64,000 bases of DNA from Branchiostoma floridae (taxonomy: Eukaryota > Chordata > Leptocardii > Amphioxiformes > Branchiostomatidae): NCBI RefSeq assembly GCF_000003815.2, contig NC_049983.1, positions 18,617,231-18,681,230 of the forward strand. The letters are read 5' to 3'. Below are positions 45,898 through 58,153 of the stretch, one piece after another (the first letter of the stretch is position 1; each line of letters begins with the position of its first letter). The position numbers were made by a program, and so were the translations under genes. Under the pieces are notes generated by a model that saw only the letters and a program-made list of their open reading frames with translations, had not been told where the DNA came from and ran no database searches.

Positions 45898-46508
45898 TAT
45901 ATAGTAGTTATGACTTAATGTATTTGTGTCTGTCAACTACTGAGCTAATATACATGTAGTCCAGTCATGTCAGGCTGTGTATTAATCCTTTATATGATTG
46001 ATAAAGGTTTTCCACTGTGGAAATAAATCACTGAACTGAAGGTTTGATGTGTTGATATCAAGTATACATAATTATGCATTTTATAGTACCATGAGCCAGG
46101 TAATATTTTTCATATCAAATGAAATAAAAAAATATCAAATTTGGCATCTAATAGGAAGTTTTCAACACAGACCAGAAAAAGCAAAGATATTTTAACTCAT
46201 TTTTACTTGTTTTCTGTTCACCCAAAAAAAGATTTTTTAATTTAGAAACTTTCAAAATTTTTCAGCGAAAACGACATTAACAATATGTAAGTCTTTTCAA
46301 TATTTTAATACAAACATCAGAAAGGTATACGTAGACATCCACAATTCAAAAGTTGCCCAAGCAGCTATATGATTTTTTGTAAACGGTCTGACTTCAGGTA
46401 GTTTTACCTGGAAGTCTAACCTTCATCGGAAAAGTTTTCCGGTTCGAAAGTTTTAAAATGCAACAAATCAGGCGACAAATACAGATAAATTCGATCTCGT
46501 GCTTTTGG

Positions 46509-46764
46509 CTCAGTCGAACTGTGGAAAATGCCACCGACAGGGTCGTTTATTTCCACCACGCCTTCCGCTCCGGAGACTTGTCTTTCAAGAAACGAAATGA
46601 GGAAATGTGCAGGGCGGCTACCGCCACCACATCACACCCCCGTCTCAGTCGAACTGTGGAGAACGCCACCGACAGGGTCGCCTACATGCTTATGCCTATT
46701 CCCAGCACGGCTTCCGCTCCGGAGACTTGTCTTTCACAAAACGAAAATAGGAAATGCGCAGGGG
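46509..46764. repeat. 135-bp-period tandem duplication, GC-rich
   Basis: CAGTCGAACTGTGGA(A/G)AA(T/C)GCC...GGAGACTTGTCTTTCA occurs at 46509 and 46644. It produces a spurious open frame with repeated LSRTVENATDRV. No gene is supported. Confidence 0.85.
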
Positions 46765-46878
46765 CTCCCACCGGTCGGCCCTCGCGCGCGCGGCTCTCGC
46801 GTCAGCAACTGTCGCGGGGAAGCCGGGACGACAGCGAGTGACGCACGAAGCCACACAGGTGGTCCGGACAGTCAACTC

Positions 46879-47292
46879 AATGTGAGGGAGGAAAGAAACG
46901 AATGACTGACGATCAGAACTTGTGATTCTGAAGCATGGTGGGCTGTCGAACGCTTTGATAGCCCAAGGGCAACCCATTACAAGCGGCGTCATCTTTTTAA
47001 TCTAAAGCATGTTTTAAAGTAAAGGATATTTATATAATTAATGAAGTAGTGAGGGGCCCAAAAGGGAGCCCTGTGGAACACAATGTGAGGAATGAAAGAA
47101 ACGAATGACTGACGATCAGAACTTGTGATTCTGAAGCGTGGTGGGCTGTCGAACTCTTTGATAGCCCAATTAGCAAGGGCAACCCATCACTTGCGGTGTC
47201 CTCTTGTTAATCTAAAACAGGTTTTTAAAGTAAACGATATTTATATGATTAATAAAAGAGTAAGGAGCCCAAAAGGGAGCCCTGTGGAACAC
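46879..47292. repeat. ~205-bp tandem duplication
   Basis: Two units, 46879-47081 and 47082-47292, share AACGAATGACTGACGATCAG, TGATAGCCCAA and AGGGAGCCCTGTGGAACAC, with small indels (an ATTAG insertion in the second unit). Confidence 0.92.
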
Positions 47293-47929
47293 TCTCGTTT
47301 AGAGAAGTTTGCGTTACTGGAGAAGTTCTGTAGGTTAAAGTTGTTTTGATGATAGTCCTAGCTGCACAGGAAACGGAAAGGGATTTTATAGAACTACCAC
47401 AATGATAGAGAAGGGGTTAGGTCGAAAAAATCACAGAAAAGGAATGGCAGAAAATAACTGCGATGAAATGAAGATAGCCGTATGTACTAGTATGTGTTAT
47501 GTATGTTCGTATCTTTACATTATGTCCAGGAAGATTAGTTGACTACAATTGTAAAGCTTGTCAACTGTAATGTGAGCTAATAAAGCATTCAAAGTAGAAA
47601 ATACTGTACAAGGTAGTAGTACACATCCTTGACATTTTAACGCCACAAACAAGTATTGAAGATTGAACCCTAGGCCTGGATCCCCGTCATCTCTTGTATC
47701 TTTTACACAGTTAAGATCAGTTAACATCAAAAACCTATGTTGAAAATCCTTCTACCAGAATATCAAGACGTAAACAATCATATTAGTTTTAAGCGCGTCG
47801 CGGCAGATGTCGTTATCCTAACAAGATGGTTTTCTCTTTTCAACATCCCCCCGTTTCCAGTAATGACCATAATGTGGTTGGGTCTATTCGGTAGTTACAG
47901 CGATTCGATTTTCTCCCTAACAGATCGGG

Positions 47930-48260
47930 TGTTTGTTGGCGCGGATGGTGCGGACTGTGTGTAAGTGAATCAGGCCCGGCCCGGCTGGGACTTCATCAGG
48001 ATGCTCTTTGCGCGGGTAATTGTATCTGGCTGATTCCTCTGAAGTGAACGGCAGGGCCGAAAATTGGCCAAGCGGAGGTGAAGATGAGGAGAAGTGTATT
48101 CCGGGCGGCACAAAGCCGCTTATTTGTCGCCTGAATGAAATTCTCCGATTAAGAGGCGCGGGAGAGAGGATCAGGAGTGCTAATTGACAGGCTGACTTGA
48201 AAGGGGAGGGCACGAAAATTGGACGAGACAAGACGGTGACTTGATATCGTTAATTTCACT
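47930..48260. promoter_or_regulatory. Candidate cis-regulatory element (compositionally distinct)
   Basis: This stretch of moderate GC content has no open frame or repeat and contains homeodomain-type cores (GCTAATTGACAGG, which also reads as a TALE-type TGACAG, and GATTAAGAG). Texture of this kind in a gene-poor region next to a developmental regulator (Fezf) suggests an enhancer. This is inference from sequence texture only. Confidence 0.25.
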
Positions 48261-48645
48261 GTCCGGTCTCTCTTCTTTTTTCCCTGTTTTCCGTTTCCGC
48301 CCACTTTAGTACGTGCAAGTACGATAGAGTCATCCTCCAAATATAGGATTATTGTCTATCGAGAGGGAAAAAGCCACACAAAGGTGACAAGCGGAAGATA
48401 TGGGCTCTTGATGTTCGCGGGTTTGGAAAAAATGGTGACTCGTGGGTGCTCGAACGTCCGCTTGCATTGTCCCTGTTTCCTCTGCCATCTGAGGTGATCT
48501 CGTGGGTTGGTAATAAACCATTTGTAAGAATTATTGCGCAAATGTGTTGGTGAACAAAGGCTTACAGAAGACAGCCGTGTAGGTCTCCATAACGTTATGA
48601 ACGGGATTAGCTGTTGAGACTTTGGTACACCCGTTAGTCACATTT

Positions 48646-48833
48646 GCTTTTACCCACCAAGCAGAGGTTTGCGGGGGAAAATCACGACATTTTCCTTATA
48701 CATGTTGTATGCCGTCTTTTTTGTCAGCTTCCCCACCAACATCTGCTCCCCAACAGGGTACCTGATCGAAAAAGACGGCATATAAGGAAAAGGTCACGAT
48801 TTTTCCCACCAAACTCTGCTTGGAGTGTAACAT
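48646..48833. mobile_element. MITE family CAAGCAGAGG, copy 2
   Basis: The left arm ACCCACCAAGCAGAGGTTTG and right arm CAAACTCTGCTTGGAGTG are complementary, and an inner pair AAAAAGACGGCATATAAGG / TATGCCGTCTTTTTT extends the fold. The TIR core CAAGCAGAG(G/T)TTGG is shared with 41231-41405. A more decayed relative, CTCCAAGCAGACC...CTAACCTCTGTTTGGAGTG, lies at 49203-49337. Confidence 0.8.
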
Positions 48834-49202
48834 TTTTCTATAATTCGTTTTACCCAAATAGAGATGTAAAGATCTTTTTTTTTTCGTCCGAATCACTCGG
48901 TATTAGGACAGTTCTGACTTTCGTTACTTTTCCTGTGTTACTATCTCAATGCCAATATAGTCTTATCTGGCTTATTTGGTTGGATTTTCGATCATAAATC
49001 ATTTTGAGCATATTAACATGCGCATAACGAGCGCCTGAAATGAACAAAAATATTAAAAATTTGACATGATCTTAGAGATGACGACAACTATCCTGAAAAC
49101 GCTTTGATTAGTACTGTCCGAGCAAACAAAGCACATTGTAATACAGCAGAACTAAACATCACAGTACCGCACAAAACAACACTGCACAGCAGATACATGT
49201 AC

Positions 49203-49337
49203 CCTCCAAGCAGACCAGGAATCGGTAGCCTCTATTACCAGCCTTTTTGGGGCACCGCTGTTTATTTTTTGGACTAAGAGATCGGGGCAGTCAAAAAAGT
49301 AACAATCGTCCTCATCTAACCTCTGTTTGGAGTGGAC
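49203..49337. mobile_element. MITE family CAAGCAGAGG, degraded copy 3
   Basis: CCTCCAAGCAGACC at the left and AACCTCTGTTTGGAG at the right define the ends; the inner arms are largely lost. Confidence 0.6.
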
Positions 49338-52300
49338 TTTGGGAACACAAGTATAGCACTAGATGGCACAATTATACTGCAACGTTGAAAACAAACACAT
49401 TCAAGTACAGTTCACAAGCAATGATGAGTTTCCTGTCAATTTCATACAAAACGGACGCAAGTACATGTACGTGCAAATGTATTACTAGTACCATTGCGCA
49501 TAGCTGTGCTACTGTTCACTCATTTGTCTCTACAGACTCAAACATGTACATGCGTCATGAAAAGGTAAGTTGAAGTTCCGAACTCGCTAAACAGGAAACA
49601 TGGATTGCATTTGAGTCCCCATCTGCTGATAGACTGACGTCACAAGTTGAATTGAAAATGAGCAAATATTGGTACAAATTCTTACTTACTAACTTCAAGT
49701 ACTGCACTTCATCATTTCCGGCCTACTTTTCCGCGAACTTGATTTGTCCTTGGCTACCGAAATGCCACAGTTACATTGAATTTCACCATTTTGACAAGTA
49801 CTTGTATTTTCATTTAAGTAGAATATTACTGTGTCTTGCCCCTAATACGGTAATACGACCTTACCGGTAAAATACGGTGCAATTGATCTTGGGAATGAGT
49901 TGAGAACATCTTACAGTTGGAGATTCCTGAAAGTGAGCATCCTCTCCGATCCATTCGGGTAGACAAAAAGAGAAAAACAAGATTGTTCACGTGTTACGTA
50001 CGCTGTACATGTAGAACAGATTCAACAGGTAGTACTCCGACAGAAGGTGTTGGCGGAATCAGCGATATTTTGTTGCAGTTTAATTTCATTTTTCTTTCTT
50101 TTTTAATCCAACGTTATCCTCTGTTCCCTGCAGCTGTCAACAAAAAGGCTGGCGTGATTAAGCTACAGCAGAAGCAATATGAGAGGAAAATGGTAGGAAA
50201 AGCTGTTGGGACCTTTTCAGCCCAATCTGGGTGAGTCGCCTTATTAACGAGCACGTTAATTGGGTGGGAGGGGCCAGCCGTCCCGAGAGACACCGGCTTT
50301 TCTTCCCGCTACTGTACTGCTGTGTGCCCGCATGCTGAAATTCAGCGGATTTGGTTAAGAACGGACAGTATGGGTCGGGGGTTGATGGGGAGAGAGGCAG
50401 GTTTTCACAGGAAACACGGTGCTGAGGTGACGGGAGCTGGGAGGGGCGCATGTGGGAACAGGTGGCCGTACACACACACACAGGGTAAGTAAGTGGTACA
50501 CTGGTGGGGTTTCACCATGAACTGTTGTTGCCAGGTTACGTCTGTCCACTTGTGCGACTGGATCCGAGCAAATATCAGCAAGTCCTTCAGCCGTGAGGGA
50601 AATATGTCTGCCATTGTTATCGTTAATAGGGTGGTGGTGTCGTTACTGTTGTAGGAATAATTGTATCCATTGTGTGTCTCACTACGCAGTGTGTATGGGC
50701 AAGGGTGGCTTTGGACTCCCGTGAAGCGTAATATCCTCTCCTTCATATTTTTTATGAACGTTACTCATTGAAATGAGATATGGCAATCAATTTTGTAATA
50801 ACAAACCCTGCAAAGAATATAAGAATCATTTTATGTTGACTAACATATTACAAAAATTGAAATCTGCACGTTTTGATTACCAAATATCAAAGAATGTATC
50901 AAACGAAACTTCTACCTATATAGCACAATTGTGAAGTACATTTTAATTATAAACGCCCTTATCATGAGACTGAAGGAGGAGGAAAGACTTTTAGGAGCAA
51001 TTAAAACAATCTCTCTGGGCTTTCATCATCACAATTCTACTAAAACCACAAAAACGTGGGACCACTCATCACCCACTCCCTCCATAGAAGAAGCCAACTT
51101 CCCATAATACCGTCTTTCCACTAGGGTCTGGCTTCTTCTTTTGAGGCAGTGTAAGATGAATTTGCCCACTTCTTCTATAATATGTAGGTTCTTTGATTTT
51201 AATAATGATTCTAATTTGTTTAGATATCTATTGGCATGCTTCCTCAGCGAAGTAGGGCATTTGAAATAGTACAACACATACACGAAATAAGAATTAAAAC
51301 ATCCTTAATTTAAACAGTAAGGTAAAAGCAACAAACGAAATTATGTACGGATTCTGCACTTAAGAGTGTTTCGACTCTTTTGACACCAGTTTCAAAATTT
51401 TTATTGATAGTATCATTTATTTGCTAGTCTGATTCCCTTTTTGTACATCTTAGTAGGACAAGATGCTAATAACTTGGCCTCCTTAAGATACGGCTATAAA
51501 AGACAGACAAAAAACTTTATATAACGTTCTTGGCTGAACTGATCGTGATTAATTTGGAATATGGATATACAGAGGGAAGCACAATTTGGGGCCTGTTTCA
51601 GTTCCGCTGATTACATAAGACTCGGCGGTCTGGGGTTTCCCTCGAAGCAAACGGAAATCGAGCTAAAACTTTTAAAAAAAGTAATGAATGTTTGTTACGT
51701 AATTGTTACGTATTTCGTTAAAAACCAATTCTAACGATGGGGCTTACTGTGAAGCACACCTGCACAACCACGTACTACAAATTAACTTCATTTCTTGTGC
51801 ACTCCGCCATTCATTCGGTTCTCCAACACAATGCGCTGGAAAACGGAAATAGATTGGAGTTAATCAACTAGGATTAAACCCTACAATGCAATCATCAATA
51901 GGATGATTACTAAGGCTTGTTTAACTGTCACTTTCTGTCTGTTGAAAAATCTACAAAACTGCCGGATGGCCGAATAGTAATAGGGCCAAGTTAGCGATAA
52001 AAGTCTAGTAGGAGTTAATTGGCCTAGGAGTGAACTGTTCGTCCGCTAGTTGGATAGACTGCAAAAGACTGACTGAAACCCCATAGTAACTTGCTTGTCC
52101 CTATTTGCCACATTCTTCTCTTTTTTAGTGCTGCTGACACGTCTGCATGGAGACTAGAATATATAAAAAATCTTTATTACGTCTGTGAACGTGGCTACTT
52201 TTCCAGTGACGTAATGTTCCAACCCCGCACTTTTCTGGTGCAGCTAGCGTGATAATGCACTTCAGACGTTCTGTTGACAAGGAACTAAGGACGCGGAATT

Positions 52301-53919
52301 TATGTCACTTTCCCTCACCCCGGTAGCGGCCGAAAATCCACTAGTCCGGCGGATTAGCCTTAATTAAGATAAGAAGGCGTGAAGAAGACCTCCCCCTCTC
52401 CCTTCATGCCCGCATTTGTTCCGCTCCTCCCAGCGAACAGAAACAGTTTTATAATTCCTTGTACAAATTATGGAGAATCCCACCCCGAAGTTGTACCCAC
52501 TACTGCGGACAATGGCGGCCGCACAATGGGCCCCGTACGGATGGGGCGCGCTTAATAGGAGATTTGTCAAATCGGGTTTTAGAGGGAGATCAGCTTCCGA
52601 CTCAGCGCGCCCTGAAAATGACATCTTTATCCGGGGCCCCGTCAGCCATCACCAGTTCAAATAGTCCGTGCCAAATCGGGCAAATTTGCTTCCCGGGCGC
52701 ACCGTCACGACAAGGCGGGCTGATGAGCCGCCAACCCGCCAGCGCTCATCTGTGTGGGGCGGCCGCTAGCGCGCGGGTTACACCAAGCATAGTAGGAACA
52801 TCTTCTCTGGATGGTTTCAAAGAACAATTGCAGAAAGATGTGCAAAAGTTAGGTATGACAGGTCGTTCAGTGTAATATAACCAGCTGCTGCCGCGCCACG
52901 TGCCTGTGAAGCTGGTGTGTTACACTGAAGGGCGGTTATACCGGCTATATAGGTACAGATACAGATACAGATACACCAGGGCTACGTTTTTTAACAAGAT
53001 TATATTCATTTTTGTATCCCTGAAACGACTTCATGATAATACTGTACAACATAGTGAGAATATGGTCTACTCTCTAATGCTTAGTTCTCATTTCCAAACC
53101 GGGACCCGGCCGGGCTCTTTTATGAGACGAAAAATAAAAATGTATACCTAGAAATATACACACATATGCATCATACTCATGACTTTTCTTTTTACGTTCT
53201 ATGTATTTTGGTGTCTTTTATATAATCATTTTCGTTCCAGAGAGCTGTCCGGCTTGGCCCGGTTTGGAAATATGACCTTAGAATAGTCGTATCATGGCGC
53301 TAAAATGAACAAGGCTACATCCGTACCATGTGCGCCGTACCATCAATGATAACGAACTATTTTTGTGGCATTATGGTGAAATCCAGAATGAAGTTGAAAA
53401 TTTACTTTGATTTTCTTATTCTAGTTTTGTTTATCTTCTAGTTTTCTCACCTGTCAGAAATATTTTTAAAAAGATGCCTTAAACTTTTGTCACATATTAC
53501 AAATCGCAGTTTTACCTATGCCATTATATACAGTAGCTTTGACGGTTCTTTTTACGTTCCCTGTTGTGTAGAGTAGACGGAAACCATTGTTCAGATTGTT
53601 CGTACAATATCATAGAATATCATACATCATACAATATCATAGAAGAATGTGACGATGACGTGACTCAGGCAGTACGAGCTAAACAAGATTCGTCTTGTGA
53701 GTAAGAAATGGAGTTAGCTCTCTAGTGATGTGATTTTTACTGTCTTCTATCTTATTTATCTGTTTCGATTCCCACATCTTCATTATATCGTGTAAGTGTA
53801 CTGTAATACTGGTTGCACTTCATGACATTGTCTCCTGCATCTTTTGTGGGCAAGCGGCAGAGTCCTTAGATTTTTTATGTACATGTACCATGCCCAGTCA
53901 GTGGCCAATGATCCCACCT
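49338..53919. other. Intergenic region, no gene supported
   Basis: Mixed composition. A GC-rich, CpG-containing stretch at about 52480-52800 carries an open frame (52459-52875) without recognisable protein. A hexamer run (ACAGAT)n lies at about 52957. GTTAATTGGG and CTTAATTAAG homeodomain-type sites occur near 50250 and 52355. Possible distal regulatory DNA of the downstream Fezf gene; no RNA gene seen. Confidence 0.4.
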
Positions 53920-54115
53920 CTCAGACTCTGGACCATGAGGTTGGGAGTTTGAATCCTGGCAGTGTCGCTCACCTGACCTGCGTGCTACTGGAAAGGGTTA
54001 CAATCCTTAAGACGGGACGTTAAGCTGTGGTCCACTGTTCATCGTGCTTGTCGGAAAGAGCTAGGAGAAGTTCCCCGGCACAACGAACCTGGCATACTGT
54101 ACTTAGCATCTGTCG
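53920..54115 (+). mobile_element. tRNA-derived SINE of a different family
   Basis: B-box-like GGGAGTTTGAATCC is followed by GACGGGACGTTAAGC, GTGGTCCACTGTTCATCG and CGGCACAACGAACCTGGC. The 3' body is unlike that of the other SINEs in this window. Confidence 0.65.
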
Positions 54116-54299
54116 TCACTGTTACAACCAGTGGAATAGCAAACTGTTAGCTTGACTTTGTCCTACCTTGTTTCCTATTGGACATCCAAAACTGTCTTTA
54201 GCTCTTTTGCATTCGTAGTTAGGATATAAAAGACCAATTTCTCCCAGATCACTTCAGTGTCACCAACGAAAGACAGTGGATGTTATCTGAAATCTCTGA

Positions 54300-54375
54300 C
54301 CATTTTCCAAAATCATATACAGTTGCTTCAGTAACTGCTTTTTGCCCTATTTTATTACCTGGATCGACATGTTCA
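54300..54375 (-). mobile_element. Relic of the foldback family (half element)
   Basis: The minus strand reads ATCCAGGTAATAAAATAG, CAAAAAGCAGTTACTGAAG and CAACTGTATATGATTTTGG, matching the head and left arm of the element at 11387-11465. The right arm is absent. Confidence 0.75.
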
Positions 54376-57300
54376 TGAATTTCATTTGCACTTAAACTGA
54401 TCCAAGATTACGTTCACTTTCATAATACACGAAAAAAACAGTTAACTGTTCTTCCCGACAGTCGGGTCTGAGTGACGTGAGAAGTCTTGACGAGAGAGAC
54501 CTTCCCCTGTGGTGACAGGTTCTCCATGTGCACATGTCCCGCACACCCTGACACGGGCCTGCCCCTGTCACTCACAACACGTAACCTTTACATAACCCTG
54601 CCGACCTCGGCTCACAGACTCGGGCATGTTAAACACATGTTCAAATGTCCGACAGGCAGGGGCGGCCTTATAGCGTGCGAGGATGTTCACATAGTCATAA
54701 CCTTCTACAGAATAAACAGTATACGTGTCAAGACGCTACAACTAGACGCTAACAACTCTGATATTATAGCACAGACACAGCAAAACAATAGTGAGACAAT
54801 AGCTCAATATCAACCACTTTTTCTTGTTGCAACCTCTCTCGATGGAGCTCACAATCTTGTTTGCAATTAATTTTAAGCGAAAGTTATATTGACAAAGACG
54901 TTTTGCTGAAAAAAATGCTGCACGAATCTTGCGGTTGGACGCGTCGACCTGGAACAAAATGTACCGTACTCTTCACTGAATCAACCAGGACATTTCAACT
55001 CTTCAGTCCATGCTGGCTATTTCACCAGCTAACGGTACATTTCACTATATAAACGTCACTATAGAATTTCACACAACAAACTGTTTATGAGATATAGACT
55101 TGCATCATCTATGAATTCTGTAGTTTGGGCTTTACTTTTAAGTACAGAAAACCGAATCTTCCCACTCGCAGCGAAAGTATGATCATGCCAACTGATGTAC
55201 TTAATCTTGGCTGTCACATTTATACATATCTTCAACTGATGATGCGATAATAACTGCCTAAAACGTCGTGTTGTCATGCTTTATTTTCCAATTTTACAGA
55301 CATTTTACTACGTCTAGTCTGAGGAAGTGGATTGCAATATACTGGAATTGAACTCATGCCAGCATATTTGTATAATTATTCAATGAAAGCAAATTTCCTG
55401 ACTAAATTTTGTTCAACAAAAACGAAAACTTTCTCGTACACGTAACATAAAGTTTGTAAATTTGTTTGAGCACATTGTAAACCCAACCCCTACCATTCTC
55501 TATATCTTTCTCCTATTTTCTCATTTAAGGGCGGATGTGTTGAAAACGTTGTCGGACAAACCAGGAAGTCTAGTATGGCGTACGTTGCGTGGTACGTGTT
55601 GTCTCTCAGTTGTGAAATAGTTCCTGCATTTTCTTAATTCTTAATCAATGATTGATTGAATCGTGTGGGAGGGGAGGGGAAGTGTTGAACACAGATGGGG
55701 CTGTGGATGGTGTGGGTGTGGTGGGAGGAATGTGAAGTGTAGGTTTTTTTATTCAAAGAAGAAATGACATTGCTTGTTCGTCTTTTTCCTGTTTTGAAAT
55801 TAAGCCTTGATAATTGCAATAAACATCATAATGTTAACGGCACCACTGGAGAGAAAACAGTTCGAGTATAACACAAACCTAACAAAGTCAACCGTGTAGA
55901 CATGGGAATGATATTAAGGTGAATACATGTACGAGGACATCCTATAGTGCGTGGTTTATACTGTAGTGTGTATCCTACTTTAAATCTATCAACAAGACGA
56001 CTTTCCTGTGAGTAACACATAAACATGTCTTTGCAGTAGATGTGGATATTACTAAAATATTACCATAGACTACAGACATGGGGGGAAAATTATCTCAAAA
56101 ACTATGAAATTGAAAAAAATTCGGACATTTGCTCTGTTGAATCAAATATTTCCACGATCTAGAAACACCTCACAATTTAAGATAAGACCAGAGATGGTAG
56201 TCTGTAGAACTATTTGACGATCCCAATCTCTCCCCTTAATCAATAAGTGACGTGTCTACTTATCCATCTCCTTTATTCATATTGGTGTCCGTACATAAGT
56301 AGTTATAATGATACCGGTAATGATTTCTATCGCAATATTCTTCTTCTACCTTGCGTCGTGTAATCAACTGAACATCATTTTAATAATTGCTGTACGAATT
56401 ACAACGACATTTTCCTTTCTCCCTCTCTGAGTGAGGCTGAAAGTGTGCACCATATGTTCTCACGATGTTGTTCGTCCGGACAACACAAAAATGTAGGAAA
56501 CTTTAAAAGGCAAACACGAAATCTGGGATCTGACCCCTCGGCTTGGAAAGGCAAATACAACCGCAGTGATACTTTTAGCACCTCCTCGCGGGGCTTGTCT
56601 TTACTACTAGCCGGGTCACACCACTTCTTCTGCGCGTAAATCAGGGAGCGGAGACCAAACTACGGGAAGGTACGGTTCAGAACACCACCGTACGCGCTGC
56701 CGTACTACAGCGGGTCCTCTCGTCAGTTCCCCGTCCAGGGTATCCCACCGACGCCCCGCTACTCAGCTCATCACTTTGCGATAAGCCGGTACGTACGGGC
56801 TTTGTGTAAGAGCTAATTTCCGTTCTGCTGGTAATATGTCGTTAGTACGACTCTGAGAGTGGACGTGAGAAGGGTTGGGTTTTACACGAGGTTAGTTGGC
56901 GCCGTCCGTGCGCAAACACCGCTGTCACGGAAACAGATCGGCGATGAGATGTCGGAGATAGTTGGCAAATGTCGAACTTCCGTCACGAAGCCACCATCTT
57001 CAGAAACAACGGCGTATTTCCTCTTTTTTCAAATATGATTGCTTATAATAGTTTATTGCAAAGTCTTGCCCGATGGCTAATTGCAGGTAACATGAAAGGA
57101 AACAGACAAATAGTGTAGAACAGTATAGAATACGTCTAATGTATTAAATCCATTTATCCTATGACAATTTCCTACTGTTCTACTGTTTTTACACGATTGT
57201 ATTTAAGTATATGATTGAACTGCTGTTGCATCCGTGTTGTTGATGATGGCGTGTTATGTTATAGTCCCGTGTCAAAGGGAGAATGATGAATGCAGTTAAA

Positions 57301-57594
57301 TTAAAATCAAACTTGATTAGTAAAGAATTGGAAACCTATAGCTAAAAGATTCTTAAGACTTGCGCCATGTCAAAAGGTATATGACAGGGAAAGAGCACCT
57401 TTTTTTTCTCTTATGAATAATCATTGAAATGAAATCGGCCTCCTAAATCCACCCGCCCCTCGCAGCTCTTCAATATGTAATTGCTCCGTGCTCTGCATTC
57501 TGTGGAGTTAAACAGTTCCCTGACGTACACTTGTGCTGCTGGCAAGCTCGTCCGGAAATAGGGGACATATAGTAACATTATTGAGTCTCATTGA
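54376..57594. other. Intergenic region, no gene supported
   Basis: Only short open frames without recognisable protein. A CpG-rich patch at about 56580-56990 has no convincing exon structure. Confidence 0.4.
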
Positions 57595-58153
57595 NNNNNN
57601 NNNNNNNNNNNNNNNNNNNNNNNNNNNNNNNNNNNNNNNNNNNNNNNNNNNNNNNNNNNNNNNNNNNNNNNNNNNNNNNNNNNNNNNNNNNNNNNNNNNN
57701 NNNNNNNNNNNNNNNNNNNNNNNNNNNNNNNNNNNNNNNNNNNNNNNNNNNNNNNNNNNNNNNNNNNNNNNNNNNNNNNNNNNNNNNNNNNNNNNNNNNN
57801 NNNNNNNNNNNNNNNNNNNNNNNNNNNNNNNNNNNNNNNNNNNNNNNNNNNNNNNNNNNNNNNNNNNNNNNNNNNNNNNNNNNNNNNNNNNNNNNNNNNN
57901 NNNNNNNNNNNNNNNNNNNNNNNNNNNNNNNNNNNNNNNNNNNNNNNNNNNNNNNNNNNNNNNNNNNNNNNNNNNNNNNNNNNNNNNNNNNNNNNNNNNN
58001 NNNNNNNNNNNNNNNNNNNNNNNNNNNNNNNNNNNNNNNNNNNNNNNNNNNNNNNNNNNNNNNNNNNNNNNNNNNNNNNNNNNNNNNNNNNNNNNNNNNN
58101 NNNNNNNNNNNNNNNNNNNNNNNNNNNNNNNNNNNNNNNNNNNNNNNNNNNNN
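57595..58153. other. Assembly gap (559 N)
   Basis: A continuous run of N. The true content and size are unknown, and open frames spanning it are meaningless. Confidence 1.

Noticed and set aside
46458-46841. 127-codon open frame with internal repeats
   Set aside because: The frame arises from a 135-bp tandem duplication in GC-rich DNA; overlapping frames are equally open.
47737-47964. 75-codon open frame before the candidate enhancer
   Set aside because: Short, no recognisable domain, and no transcript or splice signal to support it.
52459-52875. 138-codon open frame in a GC-rich stretch
   Set aside because: No recognisable protein similarity, Pro/Ser/Ala composition typical of chance frames in GC-rich DNA, and no splice or start context; kept only as a possible regulatory stretch.
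56580-56800. CpG-rich open stretch that might be an exon
   Set aside because: No start codon in the open frame, no conserved protein and no convincing splice pair.
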